DNA from: Mermis nigrescens
Taxonomy: Eukaryota > Nematoda > Enoplea > Mermithida > Mermithidae
NCBI GenBank assembly: GCA_036768485.1
Contig: JAVLUZ010000165.1
Location: 1,364,001-1,428,000, forward strand
Length of the DNA stretch: 64,000 nucleotides
Direction of reading: 5' to 3'
The position numbers were made by a program, and so were the translations under genes. Of the stretch, positions 26,801 through 38,739 are shown piece by piece (the first letter of the stretch is position 1; each line of letters opens with the position of its first letter). Under the pieces are notes generated by a model. The model did not search any database, was not told the DNA's origin, and saw only the letters and a program-made list of their open reading frames with translations.

Positions 26801-29800
26801 TTGGCTGCTCACAACCTTTGCTTTTGTGTCTACCCCGAACCATCCTATGCTACGTGTAAAAAAACATACCTTCAGCTTTCGCTTGTTCGCCCTTCAAATC
26901 AAAAATCGTCAATTCTTTCGACAAAACGTCCACAACGTTCTCGTTGTTGAATGCGTCGAAAATACGAGAAAAATTTCGCCTCTTGCCGATATCATCGACG
27001 CTTCTTTTTATTACTTTAGCCGACGGTTCCTTCGCGCATTTCGGTGGCTATTGATAAGAAATATATTCAATTAATTGATCATAATTTAGGTAATTAATGC
27101 ATTTTGTGCTTGATGATCGACAGTCCTGGACATAGGTGGGCGGCACCAAAGTTCTGGAGGGGCGCAAGATTTTTTCAAAGGTCAAAAAATGGCCTCAAAA
27201 ATGGTGGTATGCTGAAAAAACAACATTTTTCAACGTTTCTCATCGAGCACTATCCATTGGCATCAAAAAATTGCGAGAAAAACGGGAAAAATTTTAAAAA
27301 ATTGAATTCTGGAGGGTATTTTGGTTTTTGGGGGTATTTCGGTTTCTGAAGAGTGCATACCCTCCGAACTCCCCACGTCCAGGTATGGCCCCGGAAGGAT
27401 GATTAAAATTGGTAATATGAATAGATCTGTCAATCAAATGTGTTTGCCGACAAATTATATTGTAGAAGATCTGTCAATCAAACGCCCAATAGAAATTAAT
27501 TAATTAAGTAATTAAATATGATGTATTAATAAAATTAATAATTAATTAATTAAAAATCGATCAAACAAAATTAGTAATGAGAACTTTTTTAAGGGCGTTG
27601 TCCATTACATGTTTTCTTGTTTATTAAGTTATTTGACAATGGAAAGGTTTCTTCTGAATCGAGGACTTTCCGCCTAAAGCTATATAATCCGAGTTTCGAC
27701 GCAAAATACTTTTTTTAAAGAATTTTCTCCGAAATGGCGATTTTGATAACACATGCGTGTTGATCGCTAAAATTTTTAGCTTTTAGGGAGTCAAATACAA
27801 GGTTAAAAAAAATTTAATTTAATAAGTTAGAAATGTTTCGACGCAAAGGTACAATAAGTGGGACTCATAATTGCCTCGGTGATATTCGATAGTTTTTAAT
27901 AGTAACAAAATTGATCAACGAAGTCATGGATTTTTGTTAAAAGACGTTTTCAGGTCCTAAAATTTGCTTTTTCAAGTGTGCAATATTCTTAATCTGCTTT
28001 TTGTGCCCAAATTTTTGTTCAAATTTTCCTTCCAGCTCTAAGGTATCATCATTTAGGCAAAAATTTTTTAAAAAATTTTGCGATAAAACTCGGACTATGT
28101 GCTTTTAGGTGACAAGTCCTGGATTAAAAAGAGATCGTTATTACCGTATAAAATTTTGCAAAACAAGCAAATAAACATTGGACTACGCTATACGTGGGCA
28201 GCACCGAAATTCTGGGGGGTTAGGATGGGTCAGATTGCCAACAATGTTACTAAAAATAGAATTCTGGGGGTCTACACTTCTTAGTAATGCACCGTAATGA
28301 GCACTTTACTGCAAGAAAATTATAAAAGCTTTCAATTCTTATTTCGCATCTTAACATATATGACTGAAAAAAATTTGGTACAAAATATTTTATCAATGAT
28401 ATTAAGGAGCAGTGTCGTGCAGAAAATGACCGAAAATATCAATACGTAGCATACATGATCTGGGGTTATTCACAAACCCCCAGGAAAATTTTAAAATTTT
28501 TTCAACCCCTAGAATTCCCGGTTTTCCAAAAGTTTTCTAAAAACTCGTAGAACACGTGCTTTTGGAGCGTTTTTAAGCATCTATTTGCACAAAAGTGCCA
28601 AATTTTCGGCGCTCCACGCCATATACTTATGTTTTAAGTATATTTTGTTTAATTTAATTAACTTTTTTATTTTTTTGAAATTGTTGATTTCATGTTCTAG
28701 AAAGATAGTGCAACGTCAGAAATGCCGAAAAACGACGTTTTCGATGCATATCCACCATTTTTGAGCCCAAAAAAGGCACTTTAAAATTTCGACCCCTCCA
28801 AGATTTCCCGTGCTGTGCATGTCTGATCTGCAGTATATTTTTCCAAAATCAATGCAAATTTGTATCTAACAAGCTTAAAATCTGCTGCGAAGCAAGTGCA
28901 TCAGGAAGGATATTGATCTGAGATGAATGGGAAATTTCGATTTTTAATTTTAAAAAAGGAGGGGCGAGAATGCAAATCAAAAATACGTTTTTCACGTCTT
29001 TCCTTCAATGGTACTATCGGTCACGTAGGAATTTTTCTTCTAACTAAAAGATTCATCTTTAATTCTATTTGTCAGTCGTGCGAGACTGTCGGTACATCGC
29101 TATAATTTTCATCAATATTTTTTCGAGTTCATATTGCTTTAAAAATCAATATTCTAATAAATAATGTGAACACATATATAGAGTGGCGCCAAACAACATC
29201 CATTATGCAATTCTTGTCCGCCCGCTATCCACTGGTGCTTTTCTCAAGCACACTTCGCTAAGCATCGTGTACGGTGTACGTATAATGCTTGCTTCTCAAT
29301 CTATAAACTAAATGTGGCTAATAATTAGGGCCCCCGAAATTCGGTGCAAAAATCACTGATTTTGTACGAAATTCGGTGCTTTGGTGCGAAATTTGGTGCG
29401 AAAATCCAGTAATTTAGTGTGTAATACAAGGTTTTACTTGAACAGAACTTGTTAAACGTTACTACACTGTGCATATCGACATTTTCGAACATTGCACTGC
29501 AAAAACGAACGTCCCGCAATGATTGAAAATAAAGGAGCATATACTCGTATAGTCTTAAGTCGAATTTCCGGATAGTTAAAGTCTCAACATCTTGATTTTC
29601 GCCTTAGCCGTGCCGTTTTGGCGCATTAGAATTCCACCAGGATAATTCAAGGTGCTGATTATAGGTGCACAGCATGGCCGGTTTGGGTAAGGGGGATCAG
29701 CCGGTGTGGGTTGGGTCAAACATTGAGCTTTTTTACTCCAACGCGACCTCAAAAACTGGCTTAAGCGGCAAAATAGCGTCAAAACTTCCTTGTTACGCAG

Positions 29801-32800
29801 TTTCTGATCAATTTTAAGCACTTTTGAAGAAATTTTTAAATTTTCATCAATTTTTAGTCTTCATTTTGCCTCATTTGCCCCTAAAAAGTTTTCCATTTCT
29901 ATTTTCTGGAGATCTAGACCCCCGCCTAACCCCCTCATCACGTGCATGTCTGGTGCTGTGTGCTTCCAAACTAATCCGTGCTTTTTGATGCTTGTCAATA
30001 ACTTAAACAACTATGTAGATCTCGCAAGACACTTTACTATCTTTTCATCTATGACAATGGGATCTGCAGAATGGTCTTTTGCTAGAATTAGAAGTTTAGT
30101 AGTGGAAACAGCAGCTATATTCTACAAGTGAAGGGCAAACTACAAGCAGGCTATGCTTTGGGTAGACCAAGAGCAGTATAAAGCGTTCGTTTTCTATATC
30201 ATTTGTGAGTTTGAGCTTAATTTTCTTTCATTTTGATTTATATCATAACAAATGTACGAATCTGCTGTATTTGGTGCAAAATAGTCAAATTGGGAGAAAT
30301 TTGGTACAGAAAAACAGTGCTAGCTGACTGCTGAAATTGTTTTTTTACGTTTCTCGACATCCCGAAACTGATGAAAGGTTAGAAAATTTTAATGCACCAC
30401 CAAACTTCTAGGGCTCTATCGATAATGTGTTTGGAGTATAACACGGTTTAGTATCCAAAGGCAGGCAGCAGCAGCCAAATCTAGAGGGGAAGGCGGAGGA
30501 GGTCTGGCGGGGCAAAATGTCCAAAAAAATAGCTTTAAAAATTCGATTCTGAGGAGGTCTATCGATTTTATGGGAGTCCGCCAAAATCTCGAAGCGGGTC
30601 CAGCCTTAGATGGACAGCATGGTCGATATTGGGATCAGGAATTTAGCTTTCCAGGGGCCAAAATGACTTCAAATACTTGAACATATGCTAAAATTGCGTT
30701 TAAACTTGCTTATTACACAGTTTATGATCAATTTCAAGCGCTTTAGAAGAAAACGTTTAATTTCCATCTATTTTTGGCCTTCATTAAGCTCCATTTCCAT
30801 CTTTCTATTCTGGAAGTCTAGAACCGCCTCCCCATCCACGTTAATGTCCCACCAGACCTCCCCCAGCGCCTACGTGTGGACCTACGTTTTGTCTAACTCT
30901 TGCTTGAAGAAAACATTGTGTCTGATTATACTGAATTTGAAACATTAAAATTTGAGTTTTTTGAATTAAAAATCATTCGATTTAAATTAATTTAATTTAA
31001 ATTCAAGTTTGCCGCTCACCAGTCTACGACTTGAGACTTACGCTGATTCCCTCGCACATTCCGAATTGCTTTTGGCATAACGATATTTGGCAAGTGAAAA
31101 ATAACGTATTTCTATCGGCGTATTTGAATGCCCAGCTAGTAGCGTAAGCTTTCATTAAAGAATTGTCGTAAGTCAAATCGCTCAACAGCTGCTGATCAGA
31201 GGAGCATCTGTGAAGTCGGAAAAAGATAAAGAAATTGAGTTGGTAACATGGAATCGTGTGATAAAATGAGGCAAAATCAGGTTCTTATCAAATTCGAGGT
31301 TTATCATGAATTTTTACATCAATTTTTGTTTTTAACTGATGAAAACTTTAAGCGTGCATATTTAACGTATTTTTTAAGTCTGAAAGTATCGACTCTTACA
31401 GAGTTTCCCATGTCTGCTAGCCTCCTTCTAATAACCTTGGATGTTCCTACTAATTCATGGTAGGTACTTCATTCACAAATGGGGGCCTAAAATTTGCAAA
31501 TATCAAAAGTGGCCCAAAGATTTATCGCCGGGACAAAAAATTTTTACGTTTTAATTAAACTCTATCCGCTAGCATCAAAAAGAATTTTAGCAGGCAAATT
31601 AAAAAGAGTTCACACAACTAAATATAATGGGATCTAGCTATTTTTATTTCAGGATTATTTAATTATTTCATTCAGTTAATCAACAACCTATTCAATAATT
31701 CAGCGGGATCCACAAAAATAGTATTTGTGGGATCTAACCTCACAAAGCTTATGCCCATTTATGCTAGGACTCTGTAGATTATTTAAGAATTATCGAAAAA
31801 ATCAATCATAAATATAAATTCTTAATAGAACTCAACTATAAATGAAATTATATACAAATCAAAAAAGTAAAAATTATATATAAATTTAAAAAAATTGAAG
31901 ATAAATCAAAATATTAATTATAAATATAAAATATAAATTGAGATATAAATTTACAAAATTATTCTCAAACCCTTCGTTGCTGACAGTCGTCGCTTCTTCC
32001 CCAGTACCGTCTTTTACATAGCAATTTCGGACCAGAATACCCATTTCCGGACCAGTGCATTCCCAAACGTGATAAACCGTATCGCCCACATTGGCGTAGA
32101 ATACTTCAGGCCCATTCAAACTATTGAGCTTCACGTTGTATTTACATTTTGGCATTGCCATTGCGTCGTAAAGGGAAGACGTTGGTATCATACTGTAGCA
32201 TACAAAAGTTAGAAAAATTGAAACATGAACTTAGATTAAATCGAAACTTAAATTAAGTTTGTTATCTGCTCGAAAAAAATTTTTCAAACTTTTTTCCATC
32301 AAAGAAAATTTGAAAAAATAAAAATACTGAAATTTTTCCAGCAAAATCATTTTCTATAAATTATTATTGAATACGCGATCGGTGCTCTTAGAATTTCAAA
32401 TATTGAAACTCATCTTCAAAATAAAACTTTTATCTTTTTGAGAGATCAGCTCTATATAATAAGGGTCTAATTTATAAATTCGAACTAAGAAAATTGTAAG
32501 ATTCTAGATTTGAAAGATAAAAATCTTTCGAAGCATGTTTCTAATAAATTTTGCAAAAAACTATCGATTATCAGGCGGAATATCAAGGAAAAGCGTGCTA
32601 AAACTAGGCTTATTCTCAGAATATTCTCAAAAGGAAGAAGTGATAGGCCATCTTTTAACATAACTGACTCATTGCCTTCATTCGTTTGTATTTGTCTTCT
32701 ATATTTCTTTGCTCATTGTAATGTACAATTTGGAACAGTTTTTGTATCTCCGCAAAGTTAAGTAAAAAATAAGTGCTTTAATGACTAAAATGTCATGTAG

Positions 32801-34736
32801 TTAACTAAAATGTTGCTAAAGAAGTAAAAATTGCGCAGAGATATAAATCTAATGTAAAGATCAATAATTTTTTGACATAATTTTTATTGATCAATAATTT
32901 TTTCTCACTCTTTTCTTATAAGGTCACTCTTACCTCACTTCTAATTTAGAAGATACCGTTTCTTCCTTTTCCATGTAAAAACATTTTATATTATACGCTC
33001 TGTCGACGAATGTAATGAAGCGTGGGTGAAAGCTGACTACGATCGCTATGACAAAATTCATGCCTTTCGGATCAGCCTTAAAAACCAAAAAAAAACAAAA
33101 AAAATTACCAATATTTCCGAATCGTCTGATATGAAAGATTGTTATTTCATATATATTTCAAAGCAATTTACAAGTACAAAATCAAAAAATCCTAATCGCA
33201 AAAATTAAAATTAAACGTAAAAAAGTTTTACATAAAGGCTAATTCTACGCTAGTGTCGGAATTTAAAAATGCATCAGCGTGGTTCTCTAGATAAAAACTA
33301 GGAATAAAAATTAAATTTTAAGCTTTGTCATTTCAGTAATGAAGAATCGATCAGTAATTTAAGGCTCGCGGACATAGGTAGGCAGCATCAATATTCTAGG
33401 GGGCGCAAGATTTTGCAAAGGTCAAAAATTGGTATTAAAATGATGGTGTAGCGAAAAAAACCCCATCCTTCAACCTTTCTCATCAGGCACTATATATTGG
33501 CATCAAAAATTGCGAAAAAACAGAACATTTCAAAAATTGAACTCTGAGGAGGGGTATTTTGCTTTCTGGTAAGGGGTATTCGGCCTTCTGGGGGAAAGGG
33601 TGCACACCATATGTGGGTGACACCAAAGTTCTGAGGGGGTGCAAGATTTTTTCAAAGGTCAAAAATGGCCTTAAAAATGGTGGTATGGCGAATGAAATAC
33701 CATTTTTCAACGTTTCTTATCGAGCACTATTCACTGGCAACAAAAAATTGCGAAAAAAACAAAAAAAAATCAAAAATTGAATTCTAGGGGGGGGCTTGGT
33801 TTCTAAGGCGGGGGTAGGGTATTTCGGTTTCTGGGAGTGCATACTCCCAAACCCCCCACGCCCAGGTATGGTGCATACACCTCACGCCCACGTGTGCTCG
33901 CGAATGACACATTTCAAAGCTTTATTTACTCTTTAAACTTCTTCGATTTATTTTATTCCTTTTATTTCTTACAATGTTTTTCTCAATAAAATTTTCACCG
34001 TTTGCCCCGATTTTTCTTCAGTTTTCGCAGAAAAATATTTTCTCTTTTCCTTCTAATGATCTTTGACCCTCAAATCATTTACTTGCTTGATCATTTAAAT
34101 AAAATCAACCTAAGTTCGTAATTATCTGTTAATAGCAGCCTATACGTCTGTAAATTACAATGATATCGTAAATTGAATGGATGATTCTGTTTATTTGTGC
34201 GAATTTTTTATTCAGTTTAACGTTTATCGCTTATACTATTCAATTTTAACCTTTTCCTCAAACTTAAGAGGAGGCGAAAATTTGGACATGACCGTCTCAT
34301 GTACAAATCGGTAGTTTTATGAAATATGAGAAAATAATATAAAAAGGCACGGTTTTTATTTATATAATTGCAGTTTACGTCTAATTTAAAGATGTTTAAT
34401 TGAAGAATAAAATTTACTAAACTTTTAATAAATTAAAATAATTTAAATTAAAATTAATTTAAAATAAAATTTTAATTCAAAATTAAATTAAAATTTATAG
34501 AATTTACTGTGAGACAACTAATTATATGTCATAGTGGCTTACACTTCTTAGCTTTTGCATTCCACACCGTCCTATTTGTACCGTAAAATAAGCTCCGCTG
34601 TGTTTATTATCGTTATATTTTTGCACGCAAGCGTCGTCGTAGTGTTTATTTTTCACGAAAATATTTCCGGTGAACTGACGTTCGGTGATCACGTTCAGCC
34701 TTACTTTGTCTTCCATACATTCTACTTCCGGGATTC
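20605..34736 (-). CDS. ZP-domain cuticlin-like transmembrane protein (6 supported exons)
   Basis: Zona pellucida-domain protein of the nematode cuticlin/CUTL group, which polymerises in extracellular matrix and cuticle after cleavage from a membrane-bound precursor. Exons in transcript order: 34736-34543, 33076-32934, 32192-31971, 31207-31042, 27047-26870, 20852-20605. Every junction has AG/GT and matching phase (0, 2, 2, 0, 1). They encode 383 residues from the first split Gly. In order: GIPEVECMEDKVRLNV; FHPRFITFVDRAYNIKCFY (diagnostic of cuticlins); GDTVYHVWECTGPE; WAFKYADRNTLFFTCQISLC and FGMCEGIS; PPKC with a dibasic IKR|SVDD site; NVVDVLSKELTIFDL; a transmembrane segment; and a short basic tail. 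The signal peptide lies upstream in an unresolved exon. Close to certain for family; the specific ortholog is unknown. Confidence 0.93.
20985..21205 (+). repeat. R3 dispersed repeat
   Basis: Same block order as 9600-9835 (GAGGGGGCGGGCGAACC, TAGTGTCAGAAATTATCCG, AGCAGCGGTTTTTGCCG, TAGACAGAATCGTTTG). Non-coding; it lies in the last intron of the cuticlin gene. Confidence 0.55.
21207..21431 (+). repeat. R6 short element with ACATGTAAC ends
   Basis: Begins ACATGTAACGGGGG and ends GCGTTACTTG. Internally it has CCAAAAATTAGAGGTCA, shared with the copy at 50939-51147. The ends are inverted (ACATGTAAC / GTTACATGT in the other copy), so it is a short TIR element without an ORF. Confidence 0.6.
21749..21990 (-). 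repeat. R1 MITE-like element, inverted copy
   Basis: CACACGTGAACGTGGGGG, GGGGTATGCGACTTCCC, GCCATACCACCATTTTAAG and CCAGAATTTTGATGGAGCCC identify an R1 copy in reverse, inside the cuticlin gene's last intron. Confidence 0.7.
22572..24375. mobile_element. Region bounded by two GGAACCGGAACCG clusters
   Basis: Two clusters of about 165 bp (22572-22740 and 24236-24375), both rich in GGAACCGGAACCG and both containing GGAACCGATGTTTT in the same orientation, flank about 1.5 kb of AT-rich sequence with no ORF. This could be one element with direct terminal arrays or two independent repeats. Confidence 0.4.
24556..25945. repeat. Second domain of AAGCCAGGCTT palindromic motifs
   Basis: Clusters at 24560-24715, 25255-25345 and 25900-25945 carry TTAAGCCAGGCTT and its near-complement (TTTGAGCCACGCTCAA), like 14998-15210. 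The spacing suggests subterminal arrays of one insertion in the cuticlin intron. Confidence 0.45.
26380..26740 (+). repeat. R4 dispersed repeat
   Basis: Blocks include ACATTTTCGGCGTTTCTTATG, ATGGCAAGACGCGCCGAAAAT and a GGGGGGTGAAAAACTTTCTG end. The same order recurs at 57600-57905 (+), 63290-63660 (+), and reversed near 17740-18005 and 28495-28815. Non-coding; the copy here lies close to exon f. Confidence 0.55.
26870..27047 (-). CDS. Cuticlin gene exon f: cleavage region
   Basis: Acceptor ATCAATAG, donor GTATGT, phase 0 to 1. It begins PPKC directly after exon e, as in cuticlins. It contains dibasic/tribasic clusters (VIKRSVDD, IGKRRNFS) suited to convertase cleavage, then DVLSKELTIFDL. Confidence 0.9.
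27129..27390 (+). repeat. R1 MITE-like element, full-length copy
   Basis: Starts CATAGGTGGGCGGCACCAAA and ends CCCACGTCCAGGTATGGC, with TGGTGGTATGCTGAAAAAAC and CATCGAGCACTATCCATTGG inside. It sits 80 bp upstream (in the minus-strand sense) of cuticlin exon f. Confidence 0.75.
28190..28275 (+). repeat. R5 short repeat
   Basis: CGTGGGCAGCACCGAAATTC, then GTTACTAAAAATAGAATTCT and GGGGGTCTACAC. Related copies at 35050-35175 and 60655-60785 share AATGTTACTAAAAATAGAAT. Confidence 0.6.
29660..29952 (+). repeat. R2 dispersed repeat, near full length
   Basis: Runs from AGGTGCACAGCATGGCCGG to CACGTGCATGTCTGG, about 290 bp. The two ends are weak inverted repeats. Internal markers are CGACCTCAAAAACTGGCTTA and AATAGCGTCAAAACTTCCTT. 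A second copy follows at 30607-30852. Confidence 0.6.
31042..31207 (-). CDS. Cuticlin gene exon e: C-terminal ZP cysteines
   Basis: Acceptor GACTTCACAG, donor GTAAGT, phase 2 to 0. It encodes (G)CSSDQQLLSDLTYDNSLM, AYATSWAFKYADRNTLFFTC and QISLCQKQFGMCEGIS, typical of cuticlin ZP-C. Confidence 0.92.
31971..32192 (-). CDS. Cuticlin gene exon d: second ZP half
   Basis: Acceptor GCTACAG, donor GTTTGA, phase 2 to 2. It encodes MPKCKYNVKL, LNGPEVFYANVGDTVYHVWE and a CYVKDGTGEE block, matching 'P.C.Y....G......+GD.VYH.W.C....C.V.DG'. Confidence 0.92.
32934..33076 (-). CDS. Cuticlin gene exon c: ZP core motif
   Basis: Acceptor TTTTTAAG, donor GTAAGA, phase 0 to 2. It encodes FHPRFITFVDRAYNIKCFYM followed by EKEETVSSKLEV, the most conserved block of nematode cuticlins. 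Confidence 0.92.
33368..33872 (+). repeat. Two R1 elements in head-to-tail tandem
   Basis: The first copy starts GGACATAGGTAGGCAGCATC (33368). A second starts CATATGTGGGTGACACC (33608) before the first has its normal 3' end, and it ends CCCCACGCCCAGGTATGG. It lies in the intron between cuticlin exons b and c. Confidence 0.7.
34543..34736 (-). CDS. Cuticlin gene exon b: start of ZP domain
   Basis: Acceptor TTTTTTGCCAG, donor GTAAGC. It is entered in phase 1 and exits in phase 0. It encodes GIPEVECMEDKVRLNV, then a GNIFVKN block and cysteines in DACVQ and GRCGM, the first ZP subdomain. Confidence 0.9.
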
Positions 34737-35049
34737 CTGGCAAAAAATTAGGACTTTAATCTTAAAATTTCGATTGCGCGGCGTCGAGTAAAACAATGAT
34801 CATACATTTTTAAGAATTTAAAATCATGAATGGATGAAAATAAATAACAAGGACATCACAAAAACGCAAACAACATAAAAACTCAGACAAAATTATAAAA
34901 AATATAATTCGTTATAAGCGAGGTTTGCGATGGCGGTATGGAAAGCCGGTAAGGCGTAAAACTCGTTAAAGAAGCGTGAATAGCCCGTAAAAACCAATTG
35001 CTTGTAAAACCTTCAATGAAATTGCACGTGGAGGTTTTGGGGGGTCTAG

Positions 35050-35410
35050 ATCATGCATGGGCAGCAAGCAAATTCTGGAGGTGGTCAGGATGGGAAAAAT
35101 TGCCAAAATGTTACTAAAAATAGAATTCTGGAAGGTCCACAGTAATCTGGGAACCCTTCCCCACGCCTATGTGTGGTCTAGACCTACAAAACGGATGAAT
35201 AAAAAAGTTTATGGCGATAATGAGTCAAACTGAAGGTTAAAAACGGATGAAAACCGAAAAGTTTCATCACAAGTGATTCTGATTGATCAGAAATTGTGCA
35301 ATAACGTAGTTTTAACGCTATTTTAGCGCTTATACCAGTTTTTGAGGTCGTTTTGGTCGAACTCAATTTTTGACCCCCCTTCCCCCAGATCGGCCATGCT
35401 GCACATCTAT
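35050..35410. repeat. Adjacent R5 (+) and R2 (-) repeats
   Basis: 35050-35175 matches R5 (GCAGCAAGCAAATTCTGGAGG, TTACTAAAAATAGAATTC). 35185-35410 matches R2 reversed (AACGTAGTTTTAACGC, TTTTTGAGGTCGTTTTGG, GATCGGCCATGCTGCACATC). No coding sequence recognised. Confidence 0.55.
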
Positions 35411-36480
35411 CAATATGAACTTCAGTGTCATAAGGCGGTAAATTATGTACGATGAGGAACAAATACCATTCAACCCTTTTATTTCAATATTTACGCATAT
35501 TGTGTTCGGACAAGATGTGGAAGAAGTTTGGGATCTAGAGCAGACATGCATAAGGGGGTTCGGTGGGTTGGGGGGTGGTTCTAATTGGCAGATGCGCAGC
35601 ACGGCTAGCATAACGGGATGAGTCGACGGGGGTTCCGAGAGTAAGCTTTTTCGAACGATAATTAAATCACTGGCATTAATGCTGAAGTAGCCTGAAAACC
35701 ATCTTAAGCTACAGTTTCTGATTTATTTAAATTATTTTTGAAGAAACTTCTTCCATTAATTTCTGGCTTTAGACCCACCAGAAGTCTGCCGATGTGCATG
35801 TCTGTTTTAGATACACAAAATAAAAAAAGTGGAAAATTTTTCTGGCAAAATAAGGCCAAACGACGGCCAAAAATCAAAGAAATTTCACAAAATGCGCATT
35901 CTGGACCAGAAACCATTAATTAACATAGTGTACACGCCACTTTAGCATTTACATCTATTTAATGCTACTTTAGCTTACAACGAATGTTTGCAGACACCTC
36001 AGACCAGCTATACTAAGCATTTACGGTTTAGGCCCACAGAAAACAAAAAGGTAAACTTTCTGAAAAAGTTTATCGAAATTGGTGTCGAAAAATTAGAGAA
36101 CTCACGAGTTTTTGTTTGCAAAAGCGGTTGAAAGCGACCAGACAATATCTAATAAGCAGATTTTATGCTATTTCACATTTGAACAAATTTTAAAGATCAT
36201 TTCAGCTCCAGAAAGTTTCGACTAATGCCCCTCACGGTAACCAGAACATGCTTGCATCTATACAATTGCGTGGCTTTTCAATTGCTTTTCGTCATTTGAA
36301 ACTTCAGCTGCTGCTTTCAAAAATTTGAAATTTTTTCAGAATAGCACCGCTAAAATTCAATTAATTCTAAAAACGTCGTTAGAATATTCTTTCGTTCATT
36401 AGATCAATAATTTCAAAACCATCTGTTATGAAGTTTGTCCTAGATTCGCTTTCCTCGACTATTTCGCCATCATTATATAT

Positions 36481-36660
36481 CGAAATAACACCATTTTTCA
36501 ACGTTTCTTATCGAGCACTATCCATTTGCATCAAAAAATTGCGGAAAAAAAAACAAAAAATTTCAAAAATTGAATTTTGGGGGTCGGGTATTTTGGTTTC
36601 TAAGTGGGTATTTTGGTTTCTAGGAATTGCATACCCCCAAACCCCCCCACACCCAGGTAT
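36481..36660 (+). repeat. R1 element, 5'-truncated
   Basis: Starts inside the family at ACACCATTTTTCAACGTTTC and runs to CCCCCCACACCCAGGTATTC. Its broken edge abuts the candidate small cuticlin exon near 36427-36480. Confidence 0.65.
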
Positions 36661-36903
36661 TCTTCTTTCTTTTTATAAAACTGCGGGATAAAAACGGGCC
36701 TAATGAGAAAATTGCGCAACGTTGAAGAGTTCTACGACTATCGCATGTGTTTTCGACTAAACTATAAAATTCGGTCACCTTTGATCGAGTTCAAAATGAG
36801 ATTCCCGCTCACGTGAGCGTTGAACAAGTCGAGACGAATCTAAGAGAAAAATCACAAAAGAATATGTAAAATGCAAGGATATTTTAGTAAAAAAGAATCA
36901 AAC

Positions 36904-36963
36904 CTCAATGATCAGGACGGATAATAGCACAAATTCGACAAACATAGTAAAGCTAGCCCACAT
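36904..36963 (-). CDS. Candidate signal-peptide exon of the cuticlin gene
   Basis: The minus-strand ATG at 36963-36961 encodes MWASFTMFVEFVLLSVLIIE and then a GTTTGA donor, a classical leader. It exits in phase 0, whereas exon b needs phase 1, so a small linking exon is required. One candidate lies near 36427-36480 (ending ITD, donor GTTTTG, exit phase 1), but its acceptor is unclear. Confidence 0.45.
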
Positions 36964-37576
36964 GGCCGAAATTTACTGCGTTCAATGCAAGATTTCGGTG
37001 ACAAAAGCCGAAGAGATTAAAAATCGGATTTTGTTTCGCAACTTTTATACTCTGGATAATGGTTTCGTGGCCACTTTAGAGTCATCGACATAACCTTAGG
37101 TTCATTTTCTTATCTACGCGACGACTGAAATGAAATAAAAAGTTTAATTTTTTTCAACGAAATGGTGTACGCAATTTACTCATCGGACGACTTCGCCGAA
37201 ATTTCCTTTCCAACGTGCATTCGAATTCTTTGCTACTCCTCGAAATTTCGCTCTTTATCTCTTTTTACGCCCTGGCCAAAAATACAAAAGGCGCAAACCT
37301 TATTATACGCCATCGTCACAGCCGAAATTCTTGCGGTTTTGCGGCGAGAGATAATTTTCGGGCAATCTCAAGGCCAACTACATAAGTACGTGGCGTTCGG
37401 TGCTTTGCATTATGCGACGGAGTAAATTTTTCTTAGAGCTTCGTTCAGAATAATGGATTATTATCTTTTTTTCGTTTTTAAATAATTAAATTTGATGAGC
37501 GCGTCATAAAGTATAAATTTATGAGCTACCTACGTGAAATGTATCGTAAATTTTGCACTAATGTCACGAAGTTACT

Positions 37577-38460
<884 letters not shown>

Positions 38461-38510
38461 GGGTGTAGACCCTAAAATATAACACATGAATGTCTGCTAG
38501 GGGTTGCACT

Positions 38511-38738
38511 CATTGGTGGGCAGCACCAAAATCTGTGGGAAAGGGTGTTAAAAATGGTTGTGCGGCGGAAAACACCATTTTTCAACGTTTCTCATCGAGC
38601 ACTGTTCATTGGCATCAAAAATTTCGAACAAAACAAAAAATTTAAAAATTAAATTCTGGGGGTATTTTGATTTCTAGGGGGAATATTTGGCCTTCTGGGG
38701 TGGTGCATATTCCCCCACCCTCCCTACGCTCACGTGTG
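38511..38738 (+). repeat. R1 element directly after the (TAA)n tract
   Basis: Starts TTGGTGGGCAGCACCAAAA and ends CCCTACGCTCACGTGTGG, with AACGTTTCTCATCGAGCACT inside. Only about 50 bp separates it from the (TAA)n tract. Confidence 0.7.
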
Positions 38739-38739
38739 G

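Noticed and set aside
29325..29540. 71-codon minus-strand ORF rich in Phe and Cys
   Set aside because: It overlaps a local repeat of AATTCGGTGC-type words and shows no domain or splice support.
36908..37093. 61-codon plus-strand ORF
   Set aside because: Antisense to the signal-peptide-like minus-strand exon at 36904-36963; no domain or start context of its own.
37162..37425. 87-codon plus-strand ORF with coding-like base composition
   Set aside because: Several frames look equally plausible, no family is recognised, and no splice sites link it to a neighbour. Left as undecided rather than called.
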